A DNA stretch of 64,000 bases from Sneathiella sp. HT1-7 (GCF_020731145.1 NZ_JAJFZN010000004.1:186001-250000); one strand, 5' to 3'. Shown: positions 1 through 9,268, numbered from the stretch's first letter. Program-made: numbers and translations. Notes: generated from the sequence alone by a model not told the origin.

Positions 1-4
1 CTTG

Positions 5-370
5 TTACCTTACCAAATCAGAAACTGTTGTTATGAGTTGTTTTATATCCAAGGGTTTCGCAAGGGACGCGTCCGCTCCAAGTTTATTCGCCATTTCCAG
101 AAAAGAATTTTCTAAAAATTCACCACTCCCCGATATTACCAGAACCTTTATATCGGGGCAGGATTTTTTTAACTCCATCAAGGTTTCCAGGCCGTCTTTA
201 TCCGGCATCAAAATGTCTGTAATCACGACATCAACATGTTCTGTTTGAGCAATTTCAACACCCTCCACACCCGACGGAGCCGAAACAACGTCAAAGCCGC
301 TTTCAGTAAGCGCGTCCTCCAAAAGCAATCTAACCGCGTCATCATCATCGATAATTAATATAGCAGGCAT
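5..370 (-). CDS. single-domain response regulator (CheY-like)
   Basis: A 121-residue receiver domain with no output domain. The acidic pocket is IIDDDD (residues 6-11), the phosphoacceptor is Asp52 in the TDILMPD motif, and the conserved Lys is Lys105 in LAKPLD. Proteins of this kind relay phosphate or act by protein contact rather than by binding DNA. It is divergent from the hybrid histidine kinase that starts 216 bases away, so that kinase is a plausible partner (inference from context). The stop codon lies at the very edge of the window and the gene is complete. No target can be named. Confidence 0.9.
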   Translation of the reverse strand: MPAILIIDDDDAVRLLLEDALTESGFDVVSAPSGVEGVEIAQTEHVDVVITDILMPDKDGLETLMELKKSCPDIKVLVISGSGEFLENSFLEMANKLGADASLAKPLDIKQLITTVSDLVR

Positions 371-585
371 TCAGTCCCCCTGTATCGTGCCGCTCATTCT
401 ACTCGACTATCCTGATTGGATAATATGCTATTTCCTACATAAAGGGTATTTGAAATGTGCTTGCTGGAATACCTCAAGACAATATTAACCAACTGAATTG
501 ATAATGCAGAGTTCGAATGGGCAAAAGCTAGATAGATACCCGGTCAACCTGACCGCAACATTTATAAAATGAGTAAGGCCGCAAA

Positions 586-3090
586 ATGACGATATTTGCG
601 AATAAGCATGAAGAAGAGTCAGAGCGCCTTAAAACGCTAAGGCGTTTTGCCATTCTCGATACCCAGCCTGAAAAATGTTTTGACGATATTACCAAATTGG
701 CCGCAAAGCAGTTTCAAGTCCCTGTTGCTCTTGTTTCACTCGTTGACGAAAACCGTCAATGGTTTAAGTCCAGAATTGGGCTCCAGGAGACAGAGGCAGA
801 AATCGATCGTGATGTTGCGTTTTGTGGACATGCCGTATTGCAGGAAGATGTTTTGGTTATTCCAAACGCTTTCGAAGACGAGCGTTTTCGTGATAACCCA
901 CTTGTTGTCGATGAACCAAAAATAAGGTTTTATGCCGGCGCCCCGTTAAAGGCTGCGAATGGCCACAAGATAGGGACTTTATGTCTTCTTGATTATAAGC
1001 CGAGGCCGCCTCTCACTGATCAGGAAAAGACACTCCTTCAGGGACTCGCTGATATCGTTATCGGCGCGTTTGAGATGCGACTAGCCACAGGTGTCGTAAA
1101 ATCCGAGATAGAAAGCAGGGTCAATGCTGAAATAAAACTCGAAGCCACTCAGAAGCAGATGCAGCTATTTATTGAACATGCCCCGGCGGCAATCGCAATG
1201 GTTGACAAGGATATGAGTTACATCATGGCCAGCCAGAGATGGTCCAGTATCTACGATCTCGAAGAAGAGACAATCATTGGCAAATCTCACTATGACGTTA
1301 TTCCAGACGTACCAGATTTCTGGAAGGAAGATCATCGGCGGTGCCTTGCGGGAGAAATCATCAAGCATGAAGACGACTGTTTTAAACGTAAGGACGGATC
1401 AATAGAATGGACGCGACGGGAATTGCATCCCTGGCATAATTCAGAGGGAGAAATTGGCGGCATCATCCTGTTTAATGAAGTGATCACTGAACAGAAAAAA
1501 ACAGCGGATATACTTCAGCGCAATACTACTTTCCTCGATACTGTTCTTGAGAATATTCAAGAGGGTATAGTGGCCTGTGACGCCGACGGCTATCTTTCAC
1601 TATTCAATTCGGCCGCGCGAAGTTTCCATGGCTTGGATAAAAAATCGATACCGCCTGAAGAATGGGGTGAACATTATGATCTCTTCCAGGCAGATGGAGA
1701 GACGCCCCTTGAAAAAGAACAAATCCCTTTGTTTCGCGCATTTAATGGTGAGCGTGTAGAAAACGCCGAGATGGTTATTGCGCCAAAAGGCCTGTTGCCA
1801 CGACATATAGTCGCGAAAGGTCAGGCCCTGTTTGATGATAACAATAACAAGCTGGGAGCTGTGGTGTCGATGCAGGATGTTACCCAGCAACGGATTGCTG
1901 AAGCTCAATTCAGACAGGCGCAAAAAATGGAAGCCGTTGGACAACTGACCGGAGGATTGGCTCATGATTTTAATAATCTGCTCACAGTCATTCTGGGCAA
2001 TTTACAGCTCCTTGAAGGTGCATTAGATGCCGATCAGAAAAATGCCCGCAGAGCTAAATCTGCCGCAGACGCAGCTCAGAAAGGAGCTCAGCTGACCAAA
2101 AGGCTTCTCGCGTTTTCGCGTAAGCAGGCGTTAGAGACCGAGGTGCTTAATATAAACGATCTGGTGTTTGGCCTGGAGGATTTGTTGGGGCGCACTCTTG
2201 GTGAAATGATTGACCTGGAAATATCTATTGATGAAAATCTATGGCTAGTGGATTTGGATAAACACCAGTTAGAATCCGCCATTCTCAATCTCTGTGTTAA
2301 TGCTCGCGACGCAATGGGGGGAGCGGGGAAACTCACAATTGAGACAAAGAACGTAACTTTCACCAAAAAGCCAGCGAATACTAAATATAACATGCAAGTT
2401 GGAGATTTTGTTTTGATCGAGGTTACCGATACGGGAACCGGTATCGAAAAATCTGCGTTGGAAAAAGTATTCGAACCCTTCTTTACAACTAAGGAAGTAG
2501 GTGAGGGAACCGGCCTTGGATTGAGCATGGTATATGGATTTACGAAACAGTCCGATGGCCATGTTTACATCTATTCTGAGGTTGATGTTGGTACAAGCGT
2601 GAAGATGTATTTCCCAAGAAGCGGTGCGTTGATGACGGGGTGCGATCTTGAAACAGACGTCGACACCATAAATGTGGGAGGCAGGGAGCGCATTTTGGTC
2701 GTAGAGGACGATGAGGATGTAAGAGCTATCAGCACTGCAATGCTGGAAGACTTGGGATACGACGTATGTGAGGCAGAAAATGGAGTATCGGCGCTTCAAC
2801 TTCTGCAAACTTCTGAACAATCCTTTGATCTGCTGTTTACCGATATCGTCATGCCAGGGGGTATTTCGGGCCCGCAATTGGCGAAAAAGGCCACAGCGCT
2901 ATTCCCGACGATCAAGGTGCTCTTTACCTCCGGATTTTCTGAAGCCGCGGTTCTTCGAGATAATGAAATCAGTCAATCTAAAAATCTGATTAGCAAACCT
3001 TTTCAACTGGATGATCTGGCCAAAATGGTGAGGGCTCTGCTTGATCCGCCGTCAAAATTTTTGGAAGTTAGTGGACTTGATGGACAGTAA
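586..3090 (+). CDS. hybrid sensor histidine kinase, GAF-PAS-PAS-HisKA-HATPase-REC
   Basis: An 834-residue soluble sensor kinase with no membrane segment. The N-terminal GAF domain (about 20-165) is of the type that opens with a short helix ending in ILDTQPE. Two PAS domains follow (about 190-305 and 315-435). The phosphoacceptor is His460 in the LAHDFNNLL H-box, with an HATPase domain at about 570-690 showing NARDA and GTGLGLSMV. A C-terminal receiver carries Asp753 in FTDIVMPG and the KPF lysine. A ribosome binding site (gtaagg) precedes the ATG. The remains of a response regulator overlap its stop codon, so the original operon probably encoded a kinase plus a single-domain regulator. The signal sensed is unknown. 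Confidence 0.9.
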   Translation: MTIFANKHEEESERLKTLRRFAILDTQPEKCFDDITKLAAKQFQVPVALVSLVDENRQWFKSRIGLQETEAEIDRDVAFCGHAVLQEDVLVIPNAFEDERFRDNPLVVDEPKIRFYAGAPLKAANGHKIGTLCLLDYKPRPPLTDQEKTLLQGLADIVIGAFEMRLATGVVKSEIESRVNAEIKLEATQKQMQLFIEHAPAAIAMVDKDMSYIMASQRWSSIYDLEEETIIGKSHYDVIPDVPDFWKEDHRRCLAGEIIKHEDDCFKRKDGSIEWTRRELHPWHNSEGEIGGIILFNEVITEQKKTADILQRNTTFLDTVLENIQEGIVACDADGYLSLFNSAARSFHGLDKKSIPPEEWGEHYDLFQADGETPLEKEQIPLFRAFNGERVENAEMVIAPKGLLPRHIVAKGQALFDDNNNKLGAVVSMQDVTQQRIAEAQFRQAQKMEAVGQLTGGLAHDFNNLLTVILGNLQLLEGALDADQKNARRAKSAADAAQKGAQLTKRLLAFSRKQALETEVLNINDLVFGLEDLLGRTLGEMIDLEISIDENLWLVDLDKHQLESAILNLCVNARDAMGGAGKLTIETKNVTFTKKPANTKYNMQVGDFVLIEVTDTGTGIEKSALEKVFEPFFTTKEVGEGTGLGLSMVYGFTKQSDGHVYIYSEVDVGTSVKMYFPRSGALMTGCDLETDVDTINVGGRERILVVEDDEDVRAISTAMLEDLGYDVCEAENGVSALQLLQTSEQSFDLLFTDIVMPGGISGPQLAKKATALFPTIKVLFTSGFSEAAVLRDNEISQSKNLISKPFQLDDLAKMVRALLDPPSKFLEVSGLDGQ

Positions 3091-3326
3091 AATTCTCATT
3101 ATCGATGACGACATTGCCGTCAGCAGCCTATCAAGGATGTTACCGAAGAGGTAGGGTTTGAGGTTATTGTCACCCATTGTGCCGAGGGCGTAGAAAATAA
3201 GACCGGCTCTTCTTTCATCAATCAATCGGGTGCAAAAAATATCAAGGGTACTGTTTCCATAAACCTATGCCCGCTGAAGAGTTTACAAAGATTCTAATGC
3301 ATTCAAAGGAAACCGAATTGGTTTAG
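3080..3326 (+). pseudogene. decayed single-domain response regulator
   Basis: An ATG overlapping the kinase stop opens a frame reading MDSKILIIDDDIAV, a typical receiver start, but it ends at a TAG at 3152. A second frame continues the receiver as VTEEVGFEVIVTHCAEGVE. A third frame near 3263 reads HKPMPAEEFTKIL, matching the conserved Lys-Pro end of receivers. The middle part with the phosphoacceptor Asp and its beta strand is missing. The copy therefore carries at least two frame changes and an internal deletion. This is read directly from the three frames; the family assignment rests on these motif pieces. Confidence 0.7.
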
Positions 3327-3384
3327 TTGCATCTGAGATTTACTCTTATTCGCCGTCGCATTTTGAGTTCAAAGGAAGTGCAAC

Positions 3385-3583
3385 TGCCATCCGCGTTTTA
3401 TATAATTAGCAACAATTAGCGGGAATTAAAAATTCGACCTGAAGGAATTGTGGCGGAGAGTCGGGGATACCGTCGTGTTTTTTCAGATGTAATTATTTCA
3501 AGGAGTTAGGGCAACACTGCCTCCTTGAATCGGTTAATCCTATACAGTCCGGTGGGTTTTCAATTGATTGCAAACTGCTAATT
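3385..3583 (+). repeat. att-like repeat R1 with tRNA-Ser 3' end core
   Basis: The core at 3451-3467 (TGGCGGAGAGTCGGGGA) differs by one base from the 3' end of the tRNA-Ser gene at 33816. To its left, 3385-3450 matches the arm found at 14005-14112 and 23575-23686, in shortened form. To its right, 3468-3583 matches the right-hand sequence of copies at 10455, 13907, 14113 and 17424: a gtaattat stretch, then the cactgcctcc block, then the cagtccggtgg end. It is the most diverged full copy and marks the leftmost scar of the array. The stretch from 3584 to 3821 holds nothing further that I recognise apart from the ribosome binding site of the kinase gene. Confidence 0.7.
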
Positions 3584-3821
3584 TATGCCGTTTTACTTAT
3601 TGCTACATTCGCTTGGTAAGGGCTATCAAACAATTAAATTTGTTGAGCGAAATACGGTGATTTTTTTAAGTAAGTCGTTGATTATTTGCACTTTCCTGAC
3701 CAAAAATATGAGCAACTTAGATCATTAAGTTTGCCAAGGATATCTTCGTATGAATATATTATCATGAATGGAGTTGGCTTTGACGCCTTCCATACGAAAA
3801 TATTAGAAGGGGAGGCGCGGT

Positions 3822-5174
3822 ATGAAAGTTCCCGCGGCTGGGGCGGTAATGTCAGGTCAGTCCTTCGCTACTTTGAGCGGAAGACAAGGACGCATTGGAG
3901 AGTTACTTGGGGCAGGCGGACAGGGCGAAGTCTACCATGTCGTTGTTGATGGTCTGCCTTTTGCCCTGAAGTGGTATCACCAACACTACACAGAAATTGA
4001 TACAGGATTAAGGTTGCGGCTGGAACGTGGCGTTAGACGGGGCGCCCCGACAACTGATTTTCTTTGGCCCCTTGACCTTGTCGAAGTCCCCGGGAATAGT
4101 AGCTTTGGTTATATTATGCCGTTGCGGAAAAGCGACTTCAGAGGCATTCGCGACCTGATCTCGCCGCCACCACATCGTCTAGAGTTAACTCTTGCCAGCC
4201 GAATTATTCTTTGCCAACAACTTGCCCATAGTTTCTTTGAACTGCATGCTGCAGGTTTCTGTTATCAGGATATAAATTTTGGCAATATATTTGTTAATCC
4301 AGATACGGCGCGTATTCTCATCTGCGATAATGACAATGTAAATATAGATGGTGCCGACGCGAGTATTTATGGCACACGAAAATTTATGGCGCCGGAAGTC
4401 GTTCGCCGAGAATCCTTGCCAAACAGCCGCACCGATCTGTTTTCAATGGCTGTTTTGTTTTTCTATTCCATTTTCGGATGGCACCCGCTTGACGGTCGCA
4501 GAGAAAACGATATCAGTGTCTTGAATCCTGAGTTAGAAATGTCTCTTTATGGCACCAATCCTATTTTCCTGTTTGATCCAGATACAGATGAAAACGGGCC
4601 CGTTGACGGTGTGCATGACTGGATTGTTGCACGGTGGCAAAGCCTGCCTCATACTTTGCGGCAGCTATTTATTCGCTCATTTACGGTCGGGCTTCACGAC
4701 CCATCTTTGCGGGTGCTTGAAACGGAATGGATGAATATCTTAAACCTCATTCCAGGTTCAATTCATATCTGTCACGATTGCAGTTTTGAACATGTCATAT
4801 CAATAGAACTAAAAAAACCCACCGCACCTAGTGAATGCCTTTGTTGCGGAGAAGCCCCGGAATATTCTCCTATTTTATTACTTGGATCTCGCATCATTGT
4901 CTTGAATATTGGGCAAGAAATCCGCGCCGAACACCTAGATAGTGCCGATGATGCGACCACTATTATGGCAAAAGTTGAATCTCACCCCACTCGGGCTAAT
5001 TTAATAGGGCTTCGCAATTTGACCAACGCACCATGGCGGGTATCCCTTCCCGAGGGAACGTCGCATATCGTCCCTTCAGGACAAGCCGTCCGTATTGCGC
5101 CTGGTACCACCATTGAATTTGGTAAATCCATCGGCACCATATCTGATGTAAATATGCTGGAGCCTACTTCATGA
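3822..5174 (+). CDS. serine/threonine protein kinase with zinc ribbon and C-terminal FHA-like module
   Basis: A 450-residue protein. The kinase domain (about 23-295) shows the glycine loop GAGGQGEV (30-37), the ATP-binding Lys50 (FALKWY), the catalytic Asp150 in YQDINFGN (HRD replaced by YQD, Asn155 kept), Asp169 of a DND motif in place of DFG, and APE as MAPE. A CxxC pair (Cys317/320) and a second (Cys339/342) form a likely zinc ribbon. The last 60 residues (385-443), with HPTR, IGLRN and RIAPGTTIEFG, closely match the tail of the PrsW-like protein two genes downstream. The ATG follows a strong aggggagg site. Its stop overlaps the phosphatase start (ATGA). Kinase plus PP2C plus VWA is the composition of the TerY-P triad; the role here is inferred. 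Confidence 0.9.
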   Translation: MKVPAAGAVMSGQSFATLSGRQGRIGELLGAGGQGEVYHVVVDGLPFALKWYHQHYTEIDTGLRLRLERGVRRGAPTTDFLWPLDLVEVPGNSSFGYIMPLRKSDFRGIRDLISPPPHRLELTLASRIILCQQLAHSFFELHAAGFCYQDINFGNIFVNPDTARILICDNDNVNIDGADASIYGTRKFMAPEVVRRESLPNSRTDLFSMAVLFFYSIFGWHPLDGRRENDISVLNPELEMSLYGTNPIFLFDPDTDENGPVDGVHDWIVARWQSLPHTLRQLFIRSFTVGLHDPSLRVLETEWMNILNLIPGSIHICHDCSFEHVISIELKKPTAPSECLCCGEAPEYSPILLLGSRIIVLNIGQEIRAEHLDSADDATTIMAKVESHPTRANLIGLRNLTNAPWRVSLPEGTSHIVPSGQAVRIAPGTTIEFGKSIGTISDVNMLEPTS

Positions 5175-6004
5175 GTTTTGATTGCCCTGACTGGAAGATA
5201 GCTGGCGCCTCAGTACGAGGAGCTGCGCATTCTCGTTCCGGCCGTCCTAATCAAGATGCCGTCATGTTTCTGCCCGATACAGGGATCGGGACCCGAATTG
5301 TCGCCGCGGTTTCGGACGGTCATGGATCCGCACCATATTTTCGCTCGTCGACTGGTGCCAGACTTGCAACTCAGGGAGCCGCGGACATATTAGCATGGCA
5401 TCTCGACACGCCAGACGAGGACGAAATAGAGGGGGCGCTGGTCGGTGAAATTATTTCCCACTGGCAAACATCGGTGATCGCTGATCTGGACACTAATCCT
5501 ATTTCAGAAGAAGAAGGCCATTACCCTAGTCGTTCTGCATTTACACCTTATGGTACAACACTGATTACGGCTGCCGCGAATGAAAACATTGCAATTTTGC
5601 TGCAAATTGGGGATGGCGACTTACTACTCGGCTACGCTGACGGCAACATAGAGCGTCCACTACGTGACGACGTTGGTTTGCAAGGTGAAGAAACCTACTC
5701 TCTATGCCAAGATGATGCAGGCCAGTATTTTAGGATAGCCACAATGTGGAACCAAGGGGATCAACGTTGGCCTGACTTTTTACTTCTTGCAACTGATGGC
5801 GTCGCCAAATCGTTTCGCGATAACTCTGGTTTTGAAGAAGCCATAAAACATTTGCGCACACTTGCACATAACAATTGGGAAGAAACAATAGAAGCGCTTC
5901 CAGCCTGGCTGGAAGAAGTCTCCAGCAATGGCAGTGGGGATGACAGCACGATATGTATTGCCATCCGTACTGATACCGATATGCCCAGAAAGGACAAAGA
6001 ATAA
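5171..6004 (+). CDS. PP2C-family serine/threonine phosphatase
   Basis: A 277-residue protein with the PP2C metal-binding motifs in order: RPNQDA near residue 28, VSDGHGS near 48, YGTTL, IGDGD, LATDGV and GSGDDST near the end. These Asp residues bind the two metal ions in the family. It is most likely the counterpart of the kinase encoded immediately upstream, with a 4-base ATGA overlap that suggests translational coupling. Only two bases separate it from the PrsW-like gene. It has no membrane segment and should act in the cytosol. Confidence 0.9.
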   Translation: MSFDCPDWKIAGASVRGAAHSRSGRPNQDAVMFLPDTGIGTRIVAAVSDGHGSAPYFRSSTGARLATQGAADILAWHLDTPDEDEIEGALVGEIISHWQTSVIADLDTNPISEEEGHYPSRSAFTPYGTTLITAAANENIAILLQIGDGDLLLGYADGNIERPLRDDVGLQGEETYSLCQDDAGQYFRIATMWNQGDQRWPDFLLLATDGVAKSFRDNSGFEEAIKHLRTLAHNNWEETIEALPAWLEEVSSNGSGDDSTICIAIRTDTDMPRKDKE

Positions 6005-6006
6005 TT

Positions 6007-7455
6007 ATGGCCAAGAAAAAAAAGCCTGTTATGCCCACGGTTCCCCGTGATCATGACGAAGCAAGTTTTTCGGAACTGGTTCCATTTCGCTCCAAAAACA
6101 TAAAAATATTCAAAAGCCCACTATTCTTGCTTACCATTCTGCTAGCCATTGGCGTGCCGTTTTTATTCGCTGCAATGGGCGGCGTTCTAGGAAATCCGGA
6201 TGCTCAGCAGCGGTTCGGTACTTTGGTTACTATCAACCTGGTTATCTGCTTCTTCGTTGTCATGTTGTTTCAACTGATGATTTTCTTTTATTCCCGCACA
6301 TCGCGACCCATCTGGACATATATGTTCCCGTTTGCCGCTGTTTGTGTGATCATGATGACCCCCCTGATTACGCCTTACTTCTTCGTTTTCCGTACAATTC
6401 TTCCGGGCAACATCGGCTCAGGACCAAATGCAAACTTTATCATGACATTCATCGGAATGTTCTTTGGCGCTGGCCTGATGGAAGAATTATTGAAAGCCAC
6501 ACCTATCCTATTCGGGGCATGGTGGACTCTCAAGGCCGACACCAAACCTAGTTTGAAAGAAAATATTTTCTGGAAGGTAATTCACGTGCGCGGGCCGCTG
6601 GACGGCGCACTTATGGGAATTTTTGCAGGCGGCGCCTTCACATTTATTGAAACCGGCACGCAATATGTTCCCAATATGGTCCAGAGTATTGCAAAGGAAA
6701 CAGGTGATCTTTCGCTCGGCATGGCGGGCGGATTGCTACTTCTTATGCCTCGGGTGCTTGGTTCATTGGTCGGGCATATGGCCTATGCAGGCATTGCCGG
6801 ATATTTCATTGGCCTTGCCGTTATTCGGCCAAAACAGATGTGGAAGTTAATGGCGATCGGTTGGCTTGCCGCCTCAATCATCCACGCATTATGGAACAGT
6901 GTTTCCGATATTTCGCCCATGTTACAGTATGTTATTGCGGGCATTTCCGCCGTCGGGCTGGTTGCTGCAATTTTAAAAGCTCGACACATTGAAGCAAAAG
7001 ATGCGGGCCGTACTGCGGAAAGTTTCGGATCCATTGTTGTCGGAGATGACGACAAGCCAAAAGAAAGGCCGGTCACAACTGCGCCGCCGCCACCCGCGCA
7101 GGCCAAGGTAGCTCCGGCTCCGGCTCCAACTGCGGCACCGGCCGTCAATAAGGAAGAAATATTGATGCTTGATATAGAGGGGCTGCAAATTCCGCTCAGG
7201 GCAAATAGTGTTATCGATTTGGGGAATGAACCTGCACTCGACGGGCGTGGTGCCGGGGTTGCCGGTTCCATCGTGCCTCATCCCACCCGTGAGAACGTTA
7301 TTGGGCTTCGAAATAGTGGCGCTGCCGCTTGGTCGGCAACTTTACGCGATGGCAGCAAGCAGATGATTGAAATCAATCAAAACATCCGCCTGGCGCCCGG
7401 CGTTACAATTGATTTCGGCAGTAACTTGATTGGCACTGTCGTGGGGCTGGGGTAG
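6007..7455 (+). CDS. PrsW-type intramembrane protease with C-terminal FHA-like module
   Basis: A 482-residue membrane protein with about eight predicted hydrophobic segments (residues 38-60, 72-94, 105-123 and so on). The PrsW/CPBP active-site pattern is complete: MEELLK (Glu159, Glu160, Lys163), Glu215 in FTFIET, His257 in VGHMAY and His293 in HALWN. PrsW of Bacillus cleaves the anti-sigma factor RsiW. After a proline/alanine-rich linker (about 350-380) comes a soluble module (385-480) with HPTREN, IGLRN and RLAPGVTIDFG that resembles the tail of the kinase. A plausible reading is a membrane protease that is phosphorylated by, or scaffolds with, the kinase; that part is inference. The partners are the single-pass proteins encoded downstream. 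Confidence 0.88.
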   Translation: MAKKKKPVMPTVPRDHDEASFSELVPFRSKNIKIFKSPLFLLTILLAIGVPFLFAAMGGVLGNPDAQQRFGTLVTINLVICFFVVMLFQLMIFFYSRTSRPIWTYMFPFAAVCVIMMTPLITPYFFVFRTILPGNIGSGPNANFIMTFIGMFFGAGLMEELLKATPILFGAWWTLKADTKPSLKENIFWKVIHVRGPLDGALMGIFAGGAFTFIETGTQYVPNMVQSIAKETGDLSLGMAGGLLLLMPRVLGSLVGHMAYAGIAGYFIGLAVIRPKQMWKLMAIGWLAASIIHALWNSVSDISPMLQYVIAGISAVGLVAAILKARHIEAKDAGRTAESFGSIVVGDDDKPKERPVTTAPPPPAQAKVAPAPAPTAAPAVNKEEILMLDIEGLQIPLRANSVIDLGNEPALDGRGAGVAGSIVPHPTRENVIGLRNSGAAAWSATLRDGSKQMIEINQNIRLAPGVTIDFGSNLIGTVVGLG

Positions 7456-8149
7456 TAATGGCAAAAAAATTCTACTCGATCCCGCCGCAATCGCACGCCG
7501 GCAATTACAAATACTGCTAGCCATCGACTGCTCCGGATCGATGCAGGGCGACCGTATTGCCTCCTTGAATTACGCGATGCGAACTGCCTTGCCGGAGTTA
7601 AGAAATGTTGCGGCGGATAATCCTGAAGTCGACGTTAGAATGAGTGTATTGCGATTTTCATCCACTGCAGAATGGCAAATCGAAGCCCCGGAACCTGTAG
7701 AAAATATTCAATGGACTGATCTGAAGGCAGAAGGGGAGACCCATATGGGGGATGCACTGCGCCTCCTAGCCGCCAGGTTGACCCCAGAAGCTATGCCAGG
7801 GCGACAGCTTCCGCCCGTTTTGGTGCTGGCATCTGACGGATATCCAACGGATGATTTTGAATCCGGGTTCGACGCATTCTTTGCAGCTGACCTCACAAAC
7901 TCTGCGATCCGGCTGGCGATAGCAATAGGATCCGATGCTGACAACGACATACTTGGCCGCTTTATCCGCCATCCAGACCTAAAACCACTAAAGGCAAATA
8001 ACGCAACCGACCTCGTAAAATATATCAAATGGGCGACTACCGCCCCCGTTAAAGCAGCATCATCACCAACAAATTCACCCAATCCACTCCAAGAGTTCGC
8101 ACAGGAAATTGATGAAGATCAACCCGTGACGAGCGATATTATCTGGTAA
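7430..8149 (+). CDS. von Willebrand factor A domain protein (TerY-like), start needs resolving
   Basis: A VWA protein with an intact MIDAS: DCSGS (just after ILLAI), the Thr of GETHMGD and ASDGYPTD. In the frame given, the only in-frame start is a TTG at 7430 inside the PrsW gene, with no clear ribosome binding site. A natural ATG lies at 7458, two bases after the PrsW stop, which matches the spacing of the other genes in the operon. That ATG is in the other frame and reads MAKK before a run of seven A (7463-7469). A -1 slip on this run would give MAKKILLDPAAIARRQ and join the VWA frame. So either slippage, a one-base error in the run, or the TTG start applies. The C-terminal 40 residues are low in complexity. 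Confidence 0.8.
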   Translation: MALSWGWGSNGKKILLDPAAIARRQLQILLAIDCSGSMQGDRIASLNYAMRTALPELRNVAADNPEVDVRMSVLRFSSTAEWQIEAPEPVENIQWTDLKAEGETHMGDALRLLAARLTPEAMPGRQLPPVLVLASDGYPTDDFESGFDAFFAADLTNSAIRLAIAIGSDADNDILGRFIRHPDLKPLKANNATDLVKYIKWATTAPVKAASSPTNSPNPLQEFAQEIDEDQPVTSDIIW

Positions 8150-8161
8150 GAGGAAACAGTC

Positions 8162-9265
8162 ATGTCCGTTGAAGATCGCCTATATACTCTTGTAGACCAA
8201 TGCCGGCAGCAACAGGGTGATGGTTTCCTCCAATCTCCCGCTATGATTGTACCGCGCCTCAGCAGTCAGGCGCCAGATCTGCATGCCGAAATAAAGGCAT
8301 TGTCCTCGGCTTTAGCAATGAATGCAGTCAGTCGTATTGAAAGTGCCAGCGATAGCGACGCTGAAACTGAGAAAATCAGGAATGAAATAGCCATAAATGA
8401 AAAATTGTCTGCAGGTGTTGTTGAGACTGCTTTAAACGTTGCCAAAAGAATGGGGCCCTTGGCACCGACAGCTAGTGGTGCGGCGGCACCAGCAAGCGAT
8501 GAATGGGCCGGGGATTCTGTTGTTGTAGGCAGCACCCCCACAACACCGCAACATCAACAATCGCATACAGGCTCAACCGGCCAGCAGACACAAGATCAGC
8601 ACGAAGAAGATGATGATGACGAAGAAGAGAAACCTCCCATTTGGAAGGACAAGCGTGTGATTGGAGGTGCAGCTATTGCTTTGGTAGCATTGCTATACTT
8701 TTCGCAGCAACAGGGAGGAGGGCCGCAACCAGCCCCCCAACCAAATCCGCAACCTGCGCCACAGCCAATGCCGCAACCCGGACCACAGCCTACACCCCAA
8801 CCTGGGCCTCAGCCAACGCCCCAACAACCCGTACAGCAAACGTTACCCTTGCTTCAGCCTCCGAATGGTCAATTACCAACCATACAAACTCAGCAAATGC
8901 CAAATGGTAGTCTGGGTCTTAGCTTTTCTGTTACTACACAGGCGGGACAAGCCCCAGCCATGATCATGTTGCCCGCTGGAAGCTGGGACGGAGGAGAAGC
9001 TATGTTTGGTGTCTGGCGCCCAGGGGTTAATTATAACACAACCAACCCAGATACTCTGGGCAGTGGGTTTTTGATACCCTACAATATAAATGGTGCTCCA
9101 GTTCGGGCCGTGATCCCCGTGTGGCAGCAGGATAATATGGGGTTCGGCGGCGTCTGTATCGCATTTATGGGCTCCGGTGGACAAGATGTGCAATTAAAGG
9201 GCTCGACCATGTGTGTAATGGATGGAAGCTGTCAACAAGCAGCCGCATGTGGCCGGATACAATAA
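8162..9265 (+). CDS. single-pass membrane protein with helical N-domain and Pro-Gln repeat
   Basis: A 367-residue protein. Residues 1-100 are helical and resemble the N-terminus of the next protein (a LxxLV..GxxxL......RL....P....EI..L..A pattern). An acidic linker (EEDDDDEEEK) precedes one hydrophobic segment (about 168-180), followed by a proline/glutamine repeat of PQP units (about 186-222). The last 140 residues are beta-rich, with four Cys near the end. The topology suggests a cytosolic helical domain, a membrane anchor, and a stiff stalk holding a periplasmic domain. I do not recognise the C-terminal domain. A gagga site precedes the ATG, and the gene lies 12 bases after the VWA gene. 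Confidence 0.75.
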   Translation: MSVEDRLYTLVDQCRQQQGDGFLQSPAMIVPRLSSQAPDLHAEIKALSSALAMNAVSRIESASDSDAETEKIRNEIAINEKLSAGVVETALNVAKRMGPLAPTASGAAAPASDEWAGDSVVVGSTPTTPQHQQSHTGSTGQQTQDQHEEDDDDEEEKPPIWKDKRVIGGAAIALVALLYFSQQQGGGPQPAPQPNPQPAPQPMPQPGPQPTPQPGPQPTPQQPVQQTLPLLQPPNGQLPTIQTQQMPNGSLGLSFSVTTQAGQAPAMIMLPAGSWDGGEAMFGVWRPGVNYNTTNPDTLGSGFLIPYNINGAPVRAVIPVWQQDNMGFGGVCIAFMGSGGQDVQLKGSTMCVMDGSCQQAAACGRIQ

Positions 9266-9268
9266 AAA

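Noticed and set aside
3686-3949. Alternative upstream frame overlapping the kinase start
   Set aside because: Out of frame with the kinase domain and without a ribosome binding site; the ATG at 3822 follows aggggagg.
8730-8830. Short tandem repeat, considered as a CRISPR or minisatellite
   Set aside because: It encodes a Pro-Gln stalk within a membrane protein; no spacers.
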